This document shows, piece after piece, positions 1 to 13,300 of a DNA stretch of 64,000 nt. Origin of the DNA: Cerrena zonata (taxonomy: Eukaryota > Basidiomycota > Agaricomycetes > Polyporales > Cerrenaceae). The DNA lies in NCBI GenBank assembly GCA_038087015.1, contig JASBNA010000017.1:1-64000 (forward strand), written 5' to 3'. Position 1 is the first letter of the stretch; each line of letters starts with the position of its first letter. The position numbers were made by a program, and so were the translations under genes. Below the pieces are notes generated by a model that saw only the letters and a list, made by a program, of their open reading frames with translations, made no database searches and was not told where the DNA came from.

Positions 1-2583
1 CCACCTCTGGATACGGCAGAAATTATGCATGATCTTAAGGTAGCAAATTCTTCTTTCTCACGACTTGCATGAGTATAATTATTTTCTGTTACAGCGAAAT
101 GCGAGGGCTGCAAAGGATCGTGCAACTGATCAACTGAACGAAGCATACTCGCGATGCATAGTTGTTTCCGCTGAACACATAATCGTACGAACCTCCGTTC
201 CAGGTAATTATCACGCTACACTAGTTTTAATTCGATATTAACAATATTCTTTCAGTGAGACAGTCGGATACAGTACTTCCTCTGTCTGCCGTTGTCTCTT
301 CCCTCCCATCATCATTCCTCTCATCGCATATGAACACACTTCGTAGAGATCTTACAACGCACTATATTGACCACATCCTGAAACAACCGGTGTCTGTCTC
401 CTTGGACTCGCATGAAGGTGCAGCAACGCCTTCTGAGTTCAAATTGACAACTTTCCAGACCCTCCGATGGTACCCAGTACGCTATCCAGAATTGAAAATC
501 TTGCTCAAGTCCTTCAATTCCTCCGAGACCCATCTACTACCTTTCCTACCCCAGTCATCTACGTTTTGCACTGTCGTTATGCAAGCCTATCACCACAGGA
601 ATCTTGAATTACTTACTCATCCCGTCACTACCTTCATCTATTGAAGCCCTTCCCGGCTTTTTGCAGCTAGTTGAGAAAGCTGTCAATTTCGAAAGAGATT
701 ACGTTGGTGGCCTACTTGGTGATGATTCACCCGACAAGGAAGTGAAGATTTGGGCCGACGCAGTTGGTGCCCATTACGAACGAAAGCGAAGGATGGAATT
801 ATTGGAGTGTGCAAGAACGATTATCACGCGAGAGGAGAATGATGGTGGTGCATTCCGTGTCGAAGTCGTAGTAATCGAAGATATCCCACAGGAGCATCTA
901 GGCAACGCGAAGAACGGCGTGGTATCTCCTTTAGAACCTATTCCTGCAGTCGAGGAGGATGCTTGGGGCTTGGAGGAAGATCCCCCAGCATCTGCCGTTG
1001 AAGACCTCATACCTGAAGAGAATGGCTGGGACTTCGATGATGAGGTCGAACCTGGCGTAGAACCTGAACCTGAAGTCGCTGCCGGACCATCTTCTGTGGA
1101 GGAAAGCACGACTCCCACCGAAGACCCTGCTGATGCGTGGGGATGGAACGACGACCCAACGTTACCCCCAGAAGATGACGAAACGACGGACTCCTCCGTA
1201 TGGGACGATCCTTGGGCAGATGAACCTGCGGAACCCAAACCCCAACCTGTCGTCAAACCGAAGGCTGCTACACGGTTGGAAAAACTATCGAATAAAGGAA
1301 GAGCTTCTGCTAGTGCTACCTCTTCGACTGTAACTTCACCTGTGCCAACCTCTGTTCCTCCGCCGACACCTGCTATGCCAATTTTGGCAAGGCAAGCCAC
1401 TACTACTCATAACCCGCCACCTTCGGCCTCCCGACCAACAGAGAAAGAATGGTATGTTGTCTCTGGGCGTGTCAAGGAAATCATACTCCTTGTAGAAGAT
1501 GTGCTTAATGAAGCAACGCAATTGTCGAAATCAAGGATCTTGTCGCCGTCCCATCACACACCGATTGGAAACATTCTTGGACAAACGTCGTCTTTCGTGC
1601 TTGAACTCTATCGTGCATTGTATCCAGTTACATTCGCGAATAGTTTATCAGCATCACCCAAGCGTGCATTCTGCTTCTACAATGATTGTTTATGGCTCAG
1701 TGATGAAGTGAAACGCGTACGTGGATCGCCGAATACCCTGTCTTCTTCAAAAGACAAATTAGCGGAGGGTCAAGACCGACTAAGGGCTGTAGCTGATAGC
1801 TGGTATGAGGATAGCATCGTATGTGCTTTCTCCAAGTGATCGACCCAGGTTGCGGCTAACTTGTTTATAGGACAATCAATGCCTAAAAGTGAACGAGACG
1901 CTGGATGGAACAGACGGTTTCAGATATACCTCAGACCAGGATCGCTATGACGAATGTGAAGCGGCCATTAATCAGGTACTGCAAGATATCCGACGGTTTG
2001 CTCGAGAAGTTAAGGTAATGTACTATTGTGCAGTACTACCAACGTATCTTGCTAATACGTCCTGGTAGCCGGTGGTGACAAAGACGAAGTACTTCATGGC
2101 ACTCGGTTCCATCGTAGACGCAGCGCTATCAAGAATCCTGAGGGATGTTCTAGCATTATTTGATATCCCAGAAGTAGAATCGCATAGGTTGAGTGAGCTC
2201 TGTCGGATCTTGAACGCGCTTGAATCGTTGTTCGTGGAGGACCCAAATCATGTATGTTGCCTTTCACTCCACATACCATATCGTGTCGAGATTAATCACA
2301 TTCACTAGCCGTCATTTGTCGTTGCCTATGTTCCTTCTTGGCTGAAATTCTCATATCTGTCGGAGCTATTGGTCAGTACTCACATGCTCACGTCTGTAAT
2401 GTTGCATGCTCATGTAACGTACAGGAAGCTTCCATTGCAGATATCTCGTACCTGTTCGAAGAAAAAGCGCTTGTCGACTTCGAAATCGAAGAATTAGTGA
2501 AATTAGTGAAAGCTCTCTTCGCTGATACGCCGCTGAGGGCGAATGCTATCAATAAGCTAATGCAGGGTCACCATATGTCATGA
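1..2583 (+). CDS. ZW10: ZW10/Dsl1-type vesicle tethering factor, 3' part
   Basis: Partial: the start lies left of the window. Exons read 1-39, 95-203, 256-417, 459 to 1818, 1871 to about 2014, then three short exons ending at TGA 2581-2583. The family tethers Golgi-derived COPI vesicles at the ER (Dsl1/NRZ complex) and in animals also acts at kinetochores. The long exon opens with a helical segment (around 555-720, SHLRF..LCKPITTGIL). Next is an acidic, proline-rich linker with four tryptophan clusters (AWGLEED, GWDFDDE, AWGWNDD, WDDPWAD) at 960-1215, and then the ZW10 middle domain (ALYPV, then NDCLWLSDEV). The C-terminal exons are helical. The acidic Trp motifs resemble the COPI-binding lasso of yeast Dsl1. 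Odd: between about 515 and 560 the best protein match moves through all three frames (see findings). Family assignment rests on recalled motifs. Confidence 0.8.
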
Positions 2584-2892
2584 GCTCTTGTCTACATTAG
2601 GGTACAGCTGTAGTACGAATATGGGCTAGAAAGGACCTTCACGCAGATATTTGTTATCCTCTAAGACCGTCATCAGTTGTGAAAGTGTGAGAAAGGACGG
2701 TATGAGATCGCCAACATGGCTGATATGTTATAGGATTGGGGTCGGATAAAAAGAGAGACTGCCTAAAATGGACAGTGGCGGGCGCACGGGCCATGAGCCT
2801 AGTCGGGCACCGAGTTTCCTTCGTTCTCATCTTGATTCTACACCATCAACGGCGACAACAACGAATCGCATATCATTCGTTTTGTCAAAGCC

Positions 2893-5637
2893 ATGTCGTC
2901 GCTCGAGGTATGTTGCTTATCATCTAAAATAGAATTTACCACTAATGAAGACATCAGACTTTTGAGAGTACCTTGAAAGAAGTGGTGGAGGCTAAGCGTT
3001 TGTCACAGTCAAAGATGAAAAAGTTGACGGATAACGCGTTGAAATGTATGAGAGTGCGTAGCTGCTACTGAATTTTCCTGCACTTATCTTATTCCCATTC
3101 GTTACAGCATGACACGCAACTGGTCTCTGCCCTCTACCGCACGCATAAAACCCTTTTGCCTGCACAAAAGATCTCTAGTCTCTATGTCTTTGATGCCTTG
3201 ACACGCGCAGCTAGGCATCAAGTAACAAAGCAAGACATAAAGGCAGATCCAAAGTCTGAAAGAGGCAACTGTGCCACTTTCCTTCTCAAAGTCGAAGGTG
3301 TTCTTGATAGCCTCTTTCTGGACATGCTTGCTTTGGATCACCCTGATGCGAAGGTGAGTTAACTGCTACGTATTATCTAACTGACACGGAAGTTGTACAC
3401 TTGGGCGAGTTTGTCTGGTCGCTGTACTCCTATTTACCTGCTGTATGCGGGCTGGTATTCCCCTCAGTCGGCTTATGATCCTACCACGAGTATGCGCTCC
3501 GTCACTTCAAATCGCATCTTCAGTACTCGCCGGCAATTGTAGCTTACCCGTGCAAATATCCCCGTCGTGAATCTGTGTCTTTTACAGACATCAGCTCGTC
3601 CGATGATCTCTTTTTCGTTCATTTAGCATTGCATGTGGTTGATAGGTTCTCTAACAAATCATGTTCTTCTAACCTGTATAGGAAAAGACCAAGAAAATCG
3701 TAGACATATGGGTCAAATCGAATACGTTTCCGCCGGAGGTACTAGCGCGTTTGTCGAAATATGTTAAAGAGGGTACAGAGCAAGGTGCTTATCATGTTCA
3801 TTTGTTTTCGCTAAGTACTTTCTATCTGCGTAATTGCATCAATTTTTCCCCGCCCAAGGGCGTACGGCCTAAGTGAGAATGTGAACTGAAATGTGACCTT
3901 GTCTGTATTAGACCCCAATAAAGACAAATCCGCGTCTACTGCTACAACAGATCCACGGCAGCACGCAACGCCGCCAGTCGCTGCGCCAACTCCGCCGCAA
4001 GCCATAACCACACCACCACAAGTAACCTCACAAGTAGCGACTCCAGCGAACGATGTGCAATCAACGCTTTTGGCTCTCCTCAGTCAAGTCGCCAATAATG
4101 GGTAAGTTGGTATATTCTCATGATAACCACGTTTTACTCATAATGGGATAGGCAAACAACAGTAAACACGCCTACCTCTGCCCCGGTGCCTACAGCACCG
4201 CAACTAGATGCCAGTCAGCTTGCGTTGTTTCAGCAGTTGGCTCAGACAGCCAAAGCGGCAGGGAATATAGTCCCTGCGCAGCCCTTACCATTACCCTTGT
4301 CATTAGTGCCATCCGCTAGTGCGATTCCTGTTCCTCCTGTAGCACCTCCAAATGGAGGCCATCCTCATGCTCAGACCCTGCCATATCGAGATGATCATTT
4401 CGGCCCTGGTCGTAGAGATTCAGAATATGACAGATTCGATGGTCCAGAACGTGCGAGAGACCGAGATGATTATTACGACGATCGCCGCGACTTCAGAGGC
4501 GACAGAGGCGACTTTAGAGGCCGCTATAATAGAGGCGGCTTCCGCGGCGGTCGCGGTGCCGGACGCGGACGTTGGGATGATCGCGAACAGTACTCAGACA
4601 GAAACAGAGAAAGAGACTGGGATTCACCACCCAGTACCAGATACAGTCGATCTCGAAGTCCCCCACGTAATAAATATCCAGGGATGCGAGATGTCAGACC
4701 GTACAGTCCGCCAAGACGCCCCTCAGTCTCTCATGCGCCCGGCGCTCCTTCGATAACCACCAATAGTTCTACGCTAGAGAGTGGAAAAGATGAATTCGGA
4801 CGAGATATCAGGCCGAAATCACCAGAACAAGGAACGCCATCGCGAACCACATTTCCTAACCCAACTACATCACTTACGCCCGTCGCTGGTCCATCTTCAG
4901 TAGCTTCTATAGATGACGGTCCCGAGAAACCCACAGGCCAATTATCAGCGCTAGCTCAGACAGCTTCTACATCGACTGCTCCATCGTCATCTAAATCGCC
5001 GACAAACTCTTCACAGAATGAAACTGGATTAGATACATTCGATCTTACTGCCTTCAACCCGACAGAGGCATCATCGTGGGAGGGATTGGGAAAGGCATGG
5101 GCAGTGACGAATGGGTATGCGCCATCGCAGGAAGAACTTATGCAGTACGTTATGGGGAACATGTTCGCTGTAGCTAGTCAGTTCGGCATACAAGAACCAC
5201 AACCTCAACAAGGCATTCAGACTTGGACGAGTGATGATGAACCTCAGAGTTGGAACCATGCACAATCAAGTCGAGGTCGAGGCAGAGGTCGTGGTGGTTT
5301 TACTCACGGCAATAGCCGAGGAGGAGGACAGTGGGGATATTCGGGTGATCGTCGTGGGGATGACAGGGGTACGGATGCGGTCATGCTTGGTGGAGGGGAC
5401 GATATGGACACCAGTGGCTACGATGTAGGATACGAAGGAGGTGGATGGCAGGACGGTCAGCAGCAATATGGTACAGGAGCATGGCCCGGGGATCAGGATT
5501 ACGCCTCTCAGGGTACTGATCCGCAAAAGGAAGGGGTGCCCGTGGATGATGAAGGGGGATCTGGTGGAAGGATGCAAAAGGTTGGAGGCAAATGGGTGTA
5601 TGTACGCCCAGGAGTGACGACTGCTGCAGTCTCATGA
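2893..5637 (+). CDS. CTD-interacting domain (CID/RPR) protein, Nrd1/SCAF-like
   Basis: Exons 2893-2907, 2958-3053, 3108-3353, 3682-3784, 3912-4101 and 4152-5637 join without a frame break to 711 residues. Residues 1-150 form a CID domain (FESTLKEVVEAKR, HDTQLVSALYRTHK, SLYVFDALTRAAR, KTKKIVDIWVKSNTFP), which binds the phosphorylated C-terminal repeats of RNA polymerase II in transcription termination and RNA processing. After it comes a Pro/Thr/Gln-rich linker, an Arg/Asp-rich and RGG segment (around 4440-4680), an SR-like stretch (SRSRSPPR), a Ser/Thr-rich linker, a second RGG block (5270-5360) and a conserved-looking C-terminus (GGKWVYVRPG). I see no RRM, so it is not a standard Nrd1/Seb1. 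The RGG and SR segments suggest RNA binding in the nucleus. The fourth intron (3354-3681, 328 nt) is long for this genome. The start codon sits directly before the CID. Confidence 0.85.
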
Positions 5638-5695
5638 CGGAGTGGACACCCTAGTACACTATATTCTATCATATCTCTTTCTATCATCTCGTCAT

Positions 5696-6941
5696 TTACA
5701 CAGATTCCGTCGCATGTCCCACCCCAGCTAATTCGTAGTCATAGCTATTTCTTGATATTTCATGCTCGTCTCGATATACATGCCTAGGTCGATTGGTATC
5801 CGTGCTGCTCGCGTTCGGACTCTTGGACGATAAAAATGGGTTTGGGAAGTAAACTAAATAGGCCGCGGTCGCGGTGTCGATGCCGATGAGGCTGCCAACT
5901 ATGACATCTTCCTTATGGTGTCTCTATGGATTTCATAGAAAGCGTTAGAGACTTATCTTATCCAGCAAATGATGTGGTGCTTACATAGTCTTCGACCCTT
6001 GAGACTGCAACCCAAGTCGCGAAGGCCATCGGGAACAGTGTGAGACAAGTTCGTGCGATTCTGCTACTGAGAAGGGAACGGGACGGCATCGCTTCGCTAA
6101 AACACCAGGCGCACGTAACGCCGGCCAACCATAAAGAAAGGAAAGTCATCCCTGAAAACGCGGTCGAAGAATGGCCGGAAGGAAATGATCTTCGGCCGTC
6201 CAAGACCTTATCAAGTGAACTATGAATGGGTTATTCTTCTATGAATTCGGTTAATGAAGTATCAGTTAACTTACCCTGAGCATGCTTGGAGTTCTTCTTT
6301 CCATTTACATCTTACTAGAAAATCTGGGCGAAGACGACCTGGGTACAAGTATTTTTAGGCACTGGTACTAGAGGTTAGCTAAATATAGCTGCTCTTACCT
6401 ACTCGATTCTTCAGGACTTCTGTAACAAGTGCTGTAAAAGCTCTGTACAGAGTAACTATGATGCATCACAATACTATTCCTTATGTAGTGTTCTTACCTG
6501 GCGGTGTATAAGCCTAGTGCCCCGTGATGTACTTCTATGGCTGAAAGCTTGAAAAGTCCAAAGGAAAAAACGAACACAAGAGGGACTATCAACGCGATCA
6601 TCCACGTCAGAGATCCACTTATTCTAAAGACAAGTGAAACATTTTTAGCTTAAGACGTGAACAAAATACTAGGCTACGTACTGGTTCTTACGGTGTCCAT
6701 GGTTTATAAGTGGATCGTCCAAGGAGAACTCACGCTCGAAGGGAGGAAGCTCCTTGATGATCCATGCAATAAACCAGGCAAGTGATGAGACAAGCCTATA
6801 TATCGAGTTGGAAGTTTGCTCGAGAATGTTATGCTCATTTACATACCAATCGACAAGGTATGCTCTACTGAACCAGTCAAAAGAGTGAGGCCCAAATGTG
6901 TGAGAGATACGGTCCCGAAAGAAGGTGAGCATCGCAGACAT
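5696..6941 (-). CDS. Lipid phosphate phosphatase, PAP2 superfamily (DPP1/LPP type)
   Basis: Six exons on the minus strand (6941-6682, 6623-6498, 6442-6399, 6338-6275, 6219-5985, 5923-5696) join in frame to 318 residues. All three PAP2 catalytic signatures are present: K-x6-RP (KNRVGRLRP), PSGH (RSFPSGHS) and SR-x5-H-x3-D (SRVEDYRHHKED). The N-terminus carries the family's PPFEREFSLDDPLI segment after a hydrophobic stretch, and several hydrophobic helices lie between the motifs, as in a six-span membrane protein. The family dephosphorylates diacylglycerol pyrophosphate, phosphatidate and lysophosphatidate at membranes. The first donor (GTACGT at 6681) was chosen over an earlier GTAAGA because only it keeps the frame into NQISGSLTW. 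The polar C-terminal tail of about 45 residues is probably cytosolic. The exact lipid substrate cannot be told from sequence. Confidence 0.88.
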
Positions 6942-7394
6942 TCCGTTTGTGAGGTCTTGATCAAGAAGTAGGTGCGCTGGCCGCAGTCTCGTTAGTTTTG
7001 GGCCTCCGCTGCAAGGGACTCGGAGGACGTATCAATCTCAGGCGGACTCGGAGTCAGGCCTGAGGCTATTACTCCGGGCTTACATGAATTTTGGGAGTGT
7101 ATAATGAGCTTGACTACATAATGTTATACATACCTTGGTATCAGTGTCCTATTTGGCCTTCCAAATGAATGGGAGTAGGTCAGTGTTTACTGAAAACAAG
7201 AGTTGCAGTAAATGCGGTGGGTCCATGTGTATTCGGTCCATGCCGGTCACGGTCACGAGTAATCACGGAGTGACAGATCGCGTAGCGTGACTAAGCCACA
7301 CGCTTTGGACGCGTTCTGGAGTGCTTGCCAGCAATTAGCAAATAGTCAATCTCTCTTTCCCACTCTCATCTTTCCTCCCTCTTGCCCTCCGAGC
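6942..7394. other. Divergent intergenic region, phosphatase / DNMT5
   Basis: About 450 bases between two divergently transcribed genes. It must hold both promoters. I see no coding stretch or clear TATA box. A pyrimidine-rich run (about 7350-7385) lies just before the DNMT5 start codon. Confidence 0.5.
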
Positions 7395-10300
7395 ATGGCG
7401 AGGGGACTAGAAAAGGCTGCGTCCTCAAAAGGACAGAAGAATATCACTGCTTTCTTTGGTGGTGGGTCAGGAAAGCCTATTTCGAAACCTGCACCCAAGT
7501 CTGCACCAAAAGCCGCCAAGAGGAAACCTGTCGTAATTTCTGACGATGAACATGAAGAACAAAGTGACGACATTCCTATGGACTCGTTTGAAGAACCCGC
7601 GACTGAGCCTCCCTCAGATGCACCCGAAGAAGACGAGGAGTCGCATGAAAGTGATGCAGATGTGAACGACGAGGATCCCGAGGATGCGCAAGTCGAAGAG
7701 GCTACATCTAGTCGGAGGATCTCTACTTTTGTTGGTGCCCCTGAGCTCCCCCCTATTTCATCTATACCTGCTATCTTCTTGGATATGGTGAAACGTTTCC
7801 AGAAGATTAAATCTGTCGTTGAGCATCTCAAAGGACGAAAGATGCGTGTCGCAACTATGTGCTCAGGAACCGAGTCCCCCCTCTTGGCACTGGATCTTAT
7901 TCGCAGGGCTGTCTCTGATCTTTATGGTCTCACCTTGGAATTCGACCATGTCTTTTCATGTGAAATTGAACCTTTCAAACAAGCGTACATTGAAAGGAAC
8001 TTCCACCCACCTCTTCTCTTCCGTGATGTCTGTGAATTGGGTAATAGTCATGCGTATGTATCGTCTTTTGCCCAAAATATTTCCTGAAGCTTATTGCTTC
8101 CTACAGCACGACAGTATACGGTGCTCTTGCTCCTGTTCCCGGAGATGTCGATCTTCTCATTGCAGGCACTTCTTGTGTCGATTTTTCTAACCTGAACAAC
8201 GAGAAGCAGGGTATCGAGGATGGTGGAGAGTCATCTCGTACGTTCCAGGGTATGATGTCCTGGGTCAAACGGCATCGTCCCCCTTTGGTCATCATGGAGA
8301 ATGTCTGCAGTGCTCCTTGGGAACAGATCATTAAATACTGGGAGAAAAACAAGTACACTGCGAGTCAATTACGTGTGGACACCAAGAATTACTACATTCC
8401 TCATACTCGAACTCGTGGCTACTTGCTTGCTGTTGACGAGAAGCACTCATCGTTAGCGGATAAGTGGAAGCATACGCTCAATGAAATGAGGCGACCAGCT
8501 TCTTCTACGCTTGACGCATTCCTTCTCCCTACCGATGATGCTCGTATTCACCAGGCTCGAGAGAAATTGGTTCGAGAGACCGAGAAGGAAAGAGGCGGGC
8601 GTTTGGATTGGAATCGTTGTGAGAACCGGCACCAAAGGGCTCGTCTTGAAGAAGAGCTGGGTAACAAACGACCCCTCACCGGTTGGGAGGAAGGCGGCCA
8701 ATGCAAGCTTCCTGACTTCGCATGGAACGACTGGGGTATTGGTCAAGTCGAACGTGTCTGGGATCTCATGGATATTTCCATCCTTCGAGACGCGAAGAAG
8801 GGCGTTGACCCCTCTTTTAAGTCGTAAGCATTTTTCCTTCGAGACTCTTTCAATATATTCAGGAGTCATTAGGCAAGTCTGGAATTTGTCGCAAAATGTG
8901 GATCGATCTACGGGCTCCAGTAAAGCCGGTATTTGCCCTTGTCTAACCCCCTCGATGATTCCATACGTTACCAATCGCGGAGGTCCTATGGTTGGCTTAG
9001 AGGCATTGTCGCTTCAAGGTTTGCCGGTCGACGAGCTTTTGCTTACTCGTGAAACAGAAGATCAGTTGGCTGACCTTGCAGGGAATGCTATGTCTACGAC
9101 CGTAGTCGGTGCATGCATGATGGCAGCCATGTTTGTTGCTAAAAACCTGCTGAAGTCTGGAGATGACGAGGAAACTTACGAGGAGAAGAACCAGATTGTT
9201 GCTGATGATGACGAGGAGGACAAGGATGCTACCATGGACGTGGACGAAGTCCTAGCTAGTGATTCAATCGAGGATCACATTACTGGCGAGGACAAACTGT
9301 CTGAGGAGCCACTGTCTTTGGAGGCTACTTCCAAGACCTCGCTTCAAGAACTTTTGGATGACGCTGAGAAGAGTGTCAGGTTCTGTTTATGTGAAGGGCG
9401 TTCTACAGTCACGGATCGACCGGTTTCCCGATGCATAGATTGTGGCTCGACAGCATGTGTGAAGTGTGGTGGTCGACCAGAGCACAACTACGAGCTTGTT
9501 GACGTCGCCTCAAACCCGCGTCTGCATCCTTCACAATTCGAGTTGAAACTCAAGAACACATTGCCCATGTCCGTCATCGTAGAGACTGTCACTCAGGATG
9601 TGCTCGATGAATTGAAGGCCACTTCTGGCTTCTCTATTCCCCCGAAGAGATGGGCCGCTTGGTCTGCAGCTGTAGTACGCGCAACAAGTGATGAACTTCG
9701 TTTCGCGGAACCGAAACGTCAAGACGTCTGGTCGATCATTTACCATTCATCTCACGCGTACCTTGAGCTATCTTTACACCCCCGACAGCCCGAGTGGAGA
9801 CTATACGGTAAACCGATGGATGACGAACCGGCGAACTCGGAGCTGCGTAGGCTACTTGAGTACTACCCAATCGCAAGGTTATCATGCAAGAACGGTCTCT
9901 TTAACGGGGCCTTCGAATTTGCCTTACCACACTCCGTATCAGTACCCATTACCATCAAGGGCAAGGAACCTGTTCCGTCATACGAGCAGAAGCTTGGTTT
10001 ACAGGGCAAAGGTCTGAAAAACAAGGAAGTTAACTCCATCTTAGAGATCTCTGTACCAGCCGAGCACGCTGACAAATTCGAGCGCGATATTTCCGGCAAG
10101 TACACATTATACGACAAATGTGGTACTGCAATGAGTGCGTTGCACAAGCGGGAGCCAACCGACGCCGACGGATCCCTTCCTCCCATTTTCTTCTTCCTTG
10201 ATCCTTTCCGATGCTCGGACCCCAAAGACGATGGATTCATTTTCTCCATTAGTAAGAGAAGGCTAGAATACGGTGAGACCCGGCCAACAATCTGTGAGCT

Positions 10301-13300
10301 GAACGTCAAATGGAGGCAGTCGACTAAGGCATCTCAAGAGGTGTCCTGCATCATCCCTCACCGTTGGACAAAGTCCACTGAAGTGAAGCTCAAGGTATGT
10401 CTTCCGTTACGTGTGTGATTAATAAATCGACCAAGCAATATTTCTTACTTATGATACAGCCCGCGAAAGCTCGTGATGCCCTATGCGCTACTCCTAGCGA
10501 CAGTTTCGAGCTCGATCTTGCTATTGAGTCTTGTGCTAGCAGCAGAGGATTTCTAGTATGCAAGGTTCCCCTCGACGAGAACGCAGGCTCAGAATGGCCT
10601 CGTGGTCGTTGGCAAGAGGTTGATAAAGTCCACGAGCGTGTCACCTTTAAGGCTCTGGCATGGCTCTTGGAACGTGTGAAGCGAGTGGATGGACGATTTA
10701 CTGAGTGGATGAATGTCGCTTTGCCTGATGACTTCCATGGTTGTGCCCGCTGCGCGCCACCTACCCCGGAAATCCGATGGACCTTGGCCAAACAGAGCCC
10801 GGTGGCTGTCGAGGATCCCATTCAGGCTGGTGCATACGAACGAGCATTAAAGCAGCGACCTGCTCCATTTATTACCCAGCTGAAGTTGGACGAACACCAC
10901 GCTGCCACAGTGCGATTGGGAGTCAACTTCACGTCGTTAATGCACCGTGCATTCTCTAGGCTGCCTCAGACGAAGGGGAAAGCCGGTGATATCACAATTT
11001 CCTGGCGTATCCAAACTGACTACGTCCCTATGGCGCGGCTTCCGAAGTACCAATTTACTCTGCCAAGTAACAAGAAGGACAAAGAGCACGAACAGCCTCC
11101 TAACTTCAGGATTCCCTTGCGTCCCGAACAGCTTCGGTCACTTACGTGGATGGTAGCGCAAGAGTCACCGAAGGCAGACCCGTTCATCGAGGAGGAAGTG
11201 TCCGAAGCGATCCTCGAACCACTTGGTTGGAGAGGGCAGGGTCGTGCCCATCGACCTAAGTACGTCAGGGGTGGTGTGCTTGCTGATCAGGTCGGATACG
11301 GAAAGACCGCAATCACTCTTGGTCTCATCGATTGTACCCTCGCGAAGATCAAGCGCGAAGTCCGGGATGGAGACGAGATGCCGGGCAAGATTCCAGTGAA
11401 AGCAACTTTGGTCATCGTTCCTCCTCACCTTGTCAAGCAATGGTGCTCTGAGATCACCAAGTTCACGAAAAAGGATCATGTTAAAGTTGTTGCCATAAGC
11501 ACTGCTGCTAACATGAACAATACAACTATCGAGGACATCAAGAAGGCAGACATCGTCGTGGTTGCGGCCTCGCTCTTCAAGAGTCAAAATTACCTCGACA
11601 ACTTGTCTTCCGTCGCAGGTAGCAGCCCTATCCCGAACAGGGAGACCGGTGGACGTTATGCCAATGCTTGCATCGACATGGCATATTCTTCGCTCAGTCG
11701 TCAAGTCGACCTTCTGCGTGAGGAAGGTGGTCGTGCATTGATGGATTCAATCGTGGAAGCGTCCAAGAAAGGTATATCTATTTACCATAATTATGATTGT
11801 GCGTATTCTGACTGTTCGTACAGGTCCAGATGCACACCTCGTTCTACCCACCAAGCGTCTCAAGGGAAAGAAGTATCGTGAAGCCGCTCAGACCGAGGAA
11901 GTCAAAGAAGAGAATGAGGAGAAACCAGTTCTAGAGGCAAAAGTTGAGCCGGAGTCACAGACGAGTAAAGCCAAACCGCAGAAGAAAATGATAATGGAGG
12001 TCGTGATCACGAAACGCAAACTTTCACCTACTGCCTCCTCACCTGCTGCAGCCGACCCTGGAGACATTTCCGACACGAGTCGGCCGAAACGTCGCATTTC
12101 CAAGAAGCCTATCGTCATCGATTCAGACGAGGAAGAAGGCTCTGGCTCCTCTGACTATCACGCTTCATCTGCCGAGGAATCTGTGGTAGACGACGATAAT
12201 TTCATCGTTCCTGATTCCGACGAGGATGTGCCAAAGAAAGCCAAGTCTAAGGCCAAACCGAAAGCGAAAGCAGTTCCTAAACCACGTGCCAAGCCCACGA
12301 AACGTGCCCCCGTTTCAGATTCGGATGCCATGGACGTCGATGAACCTAGTACGTCCAAAGGCAAAGGGAAGGCTAAAAAAGCTCCGGTCAACTCGAAGAA
12401 GCGAAAGTCTGCAGAGCCTTCTAGCGGCGACGAACGACCTGCTAAGAAGCAGAAGTCTGCTCGTCATGAGAACGATCCCTGGAAACTCAAAACCGTTGAG
12501 GTCAGGAAGGACTGGACTAGGATGCGCTGCCCTCCGTTGGAGATGTTCCATTTCTCTCGCAAAGTCATCGACGAATACACCTATTTGGGTGGACTTGTGC
12601 TTGCGATGACAACACGTCTCTCGGCCGACCGTGTCTGGATTCTATCTGGTACTCCTCCAGTGCAAGATTTCACTGCCATCAAGACCATTTCTGCGTTCCT
12701 TGGTGTCCATCTTGGTATCGATGCCGAACAACCAGACAAACCCCGTCGCGGTGCGAGGAAGACTGACCTGACTGGTAAGTGGACATACTTCACTTGAATA
12801 TGTAAAATCATTGATCGGCCATTACAGCTGCTGAACAATTCCACTCCTTCCGCGAGACACACAGTCTCGAGTGGCATGCTAATCGAAATGAGAAAGGTCA
12901 AATGTTTTTGAACAGGTTCGTTCGTCAGGTGAGTTGTACAATTACTTCTTTTAATCCGCTACCATACTCATCTCCATGTAGAATATTGCTGAAATCAAAG
13001 AAATTCCTTTCGAAGAGCACATTATGAAGATCAATCTCCCCGCTGCTGAACGTGCGATCTATCTCGAACTCGAACATTACCTTAGGGCTCTTGATATGAC
13101 TATTAAGCGTGGTCGGACTACAGAGAGCGATCGAGAGAAACGTATGCACCAAGCTCTTGGTGAAAGCGCGTAAGTGTTTGGGTATGCCTTCTTTGATGTT
13201 TATCGCTTGTATTCATTTTCTATATCCTCGTAGGTCTGCCGAGGAAGCGTTGCTCAAACGATGCTCACATTTCGACCTGGAGACCCATGACCAAGAAAAT

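Noticed and set aside
774..1400. Long minus-strand Ser/Gly-rich frame opposite the ZW10 exon
   Set aside because: Shadow of the acidic, low-complexity coding strand; the plus strand has family motifs and splice signals.
7346..7831. Minus-strand Ser-rich frame opposite the DNMT5 N-terminus
   Set aside because: Mirror of the acidic linker on the plus strand; no motif of its own.
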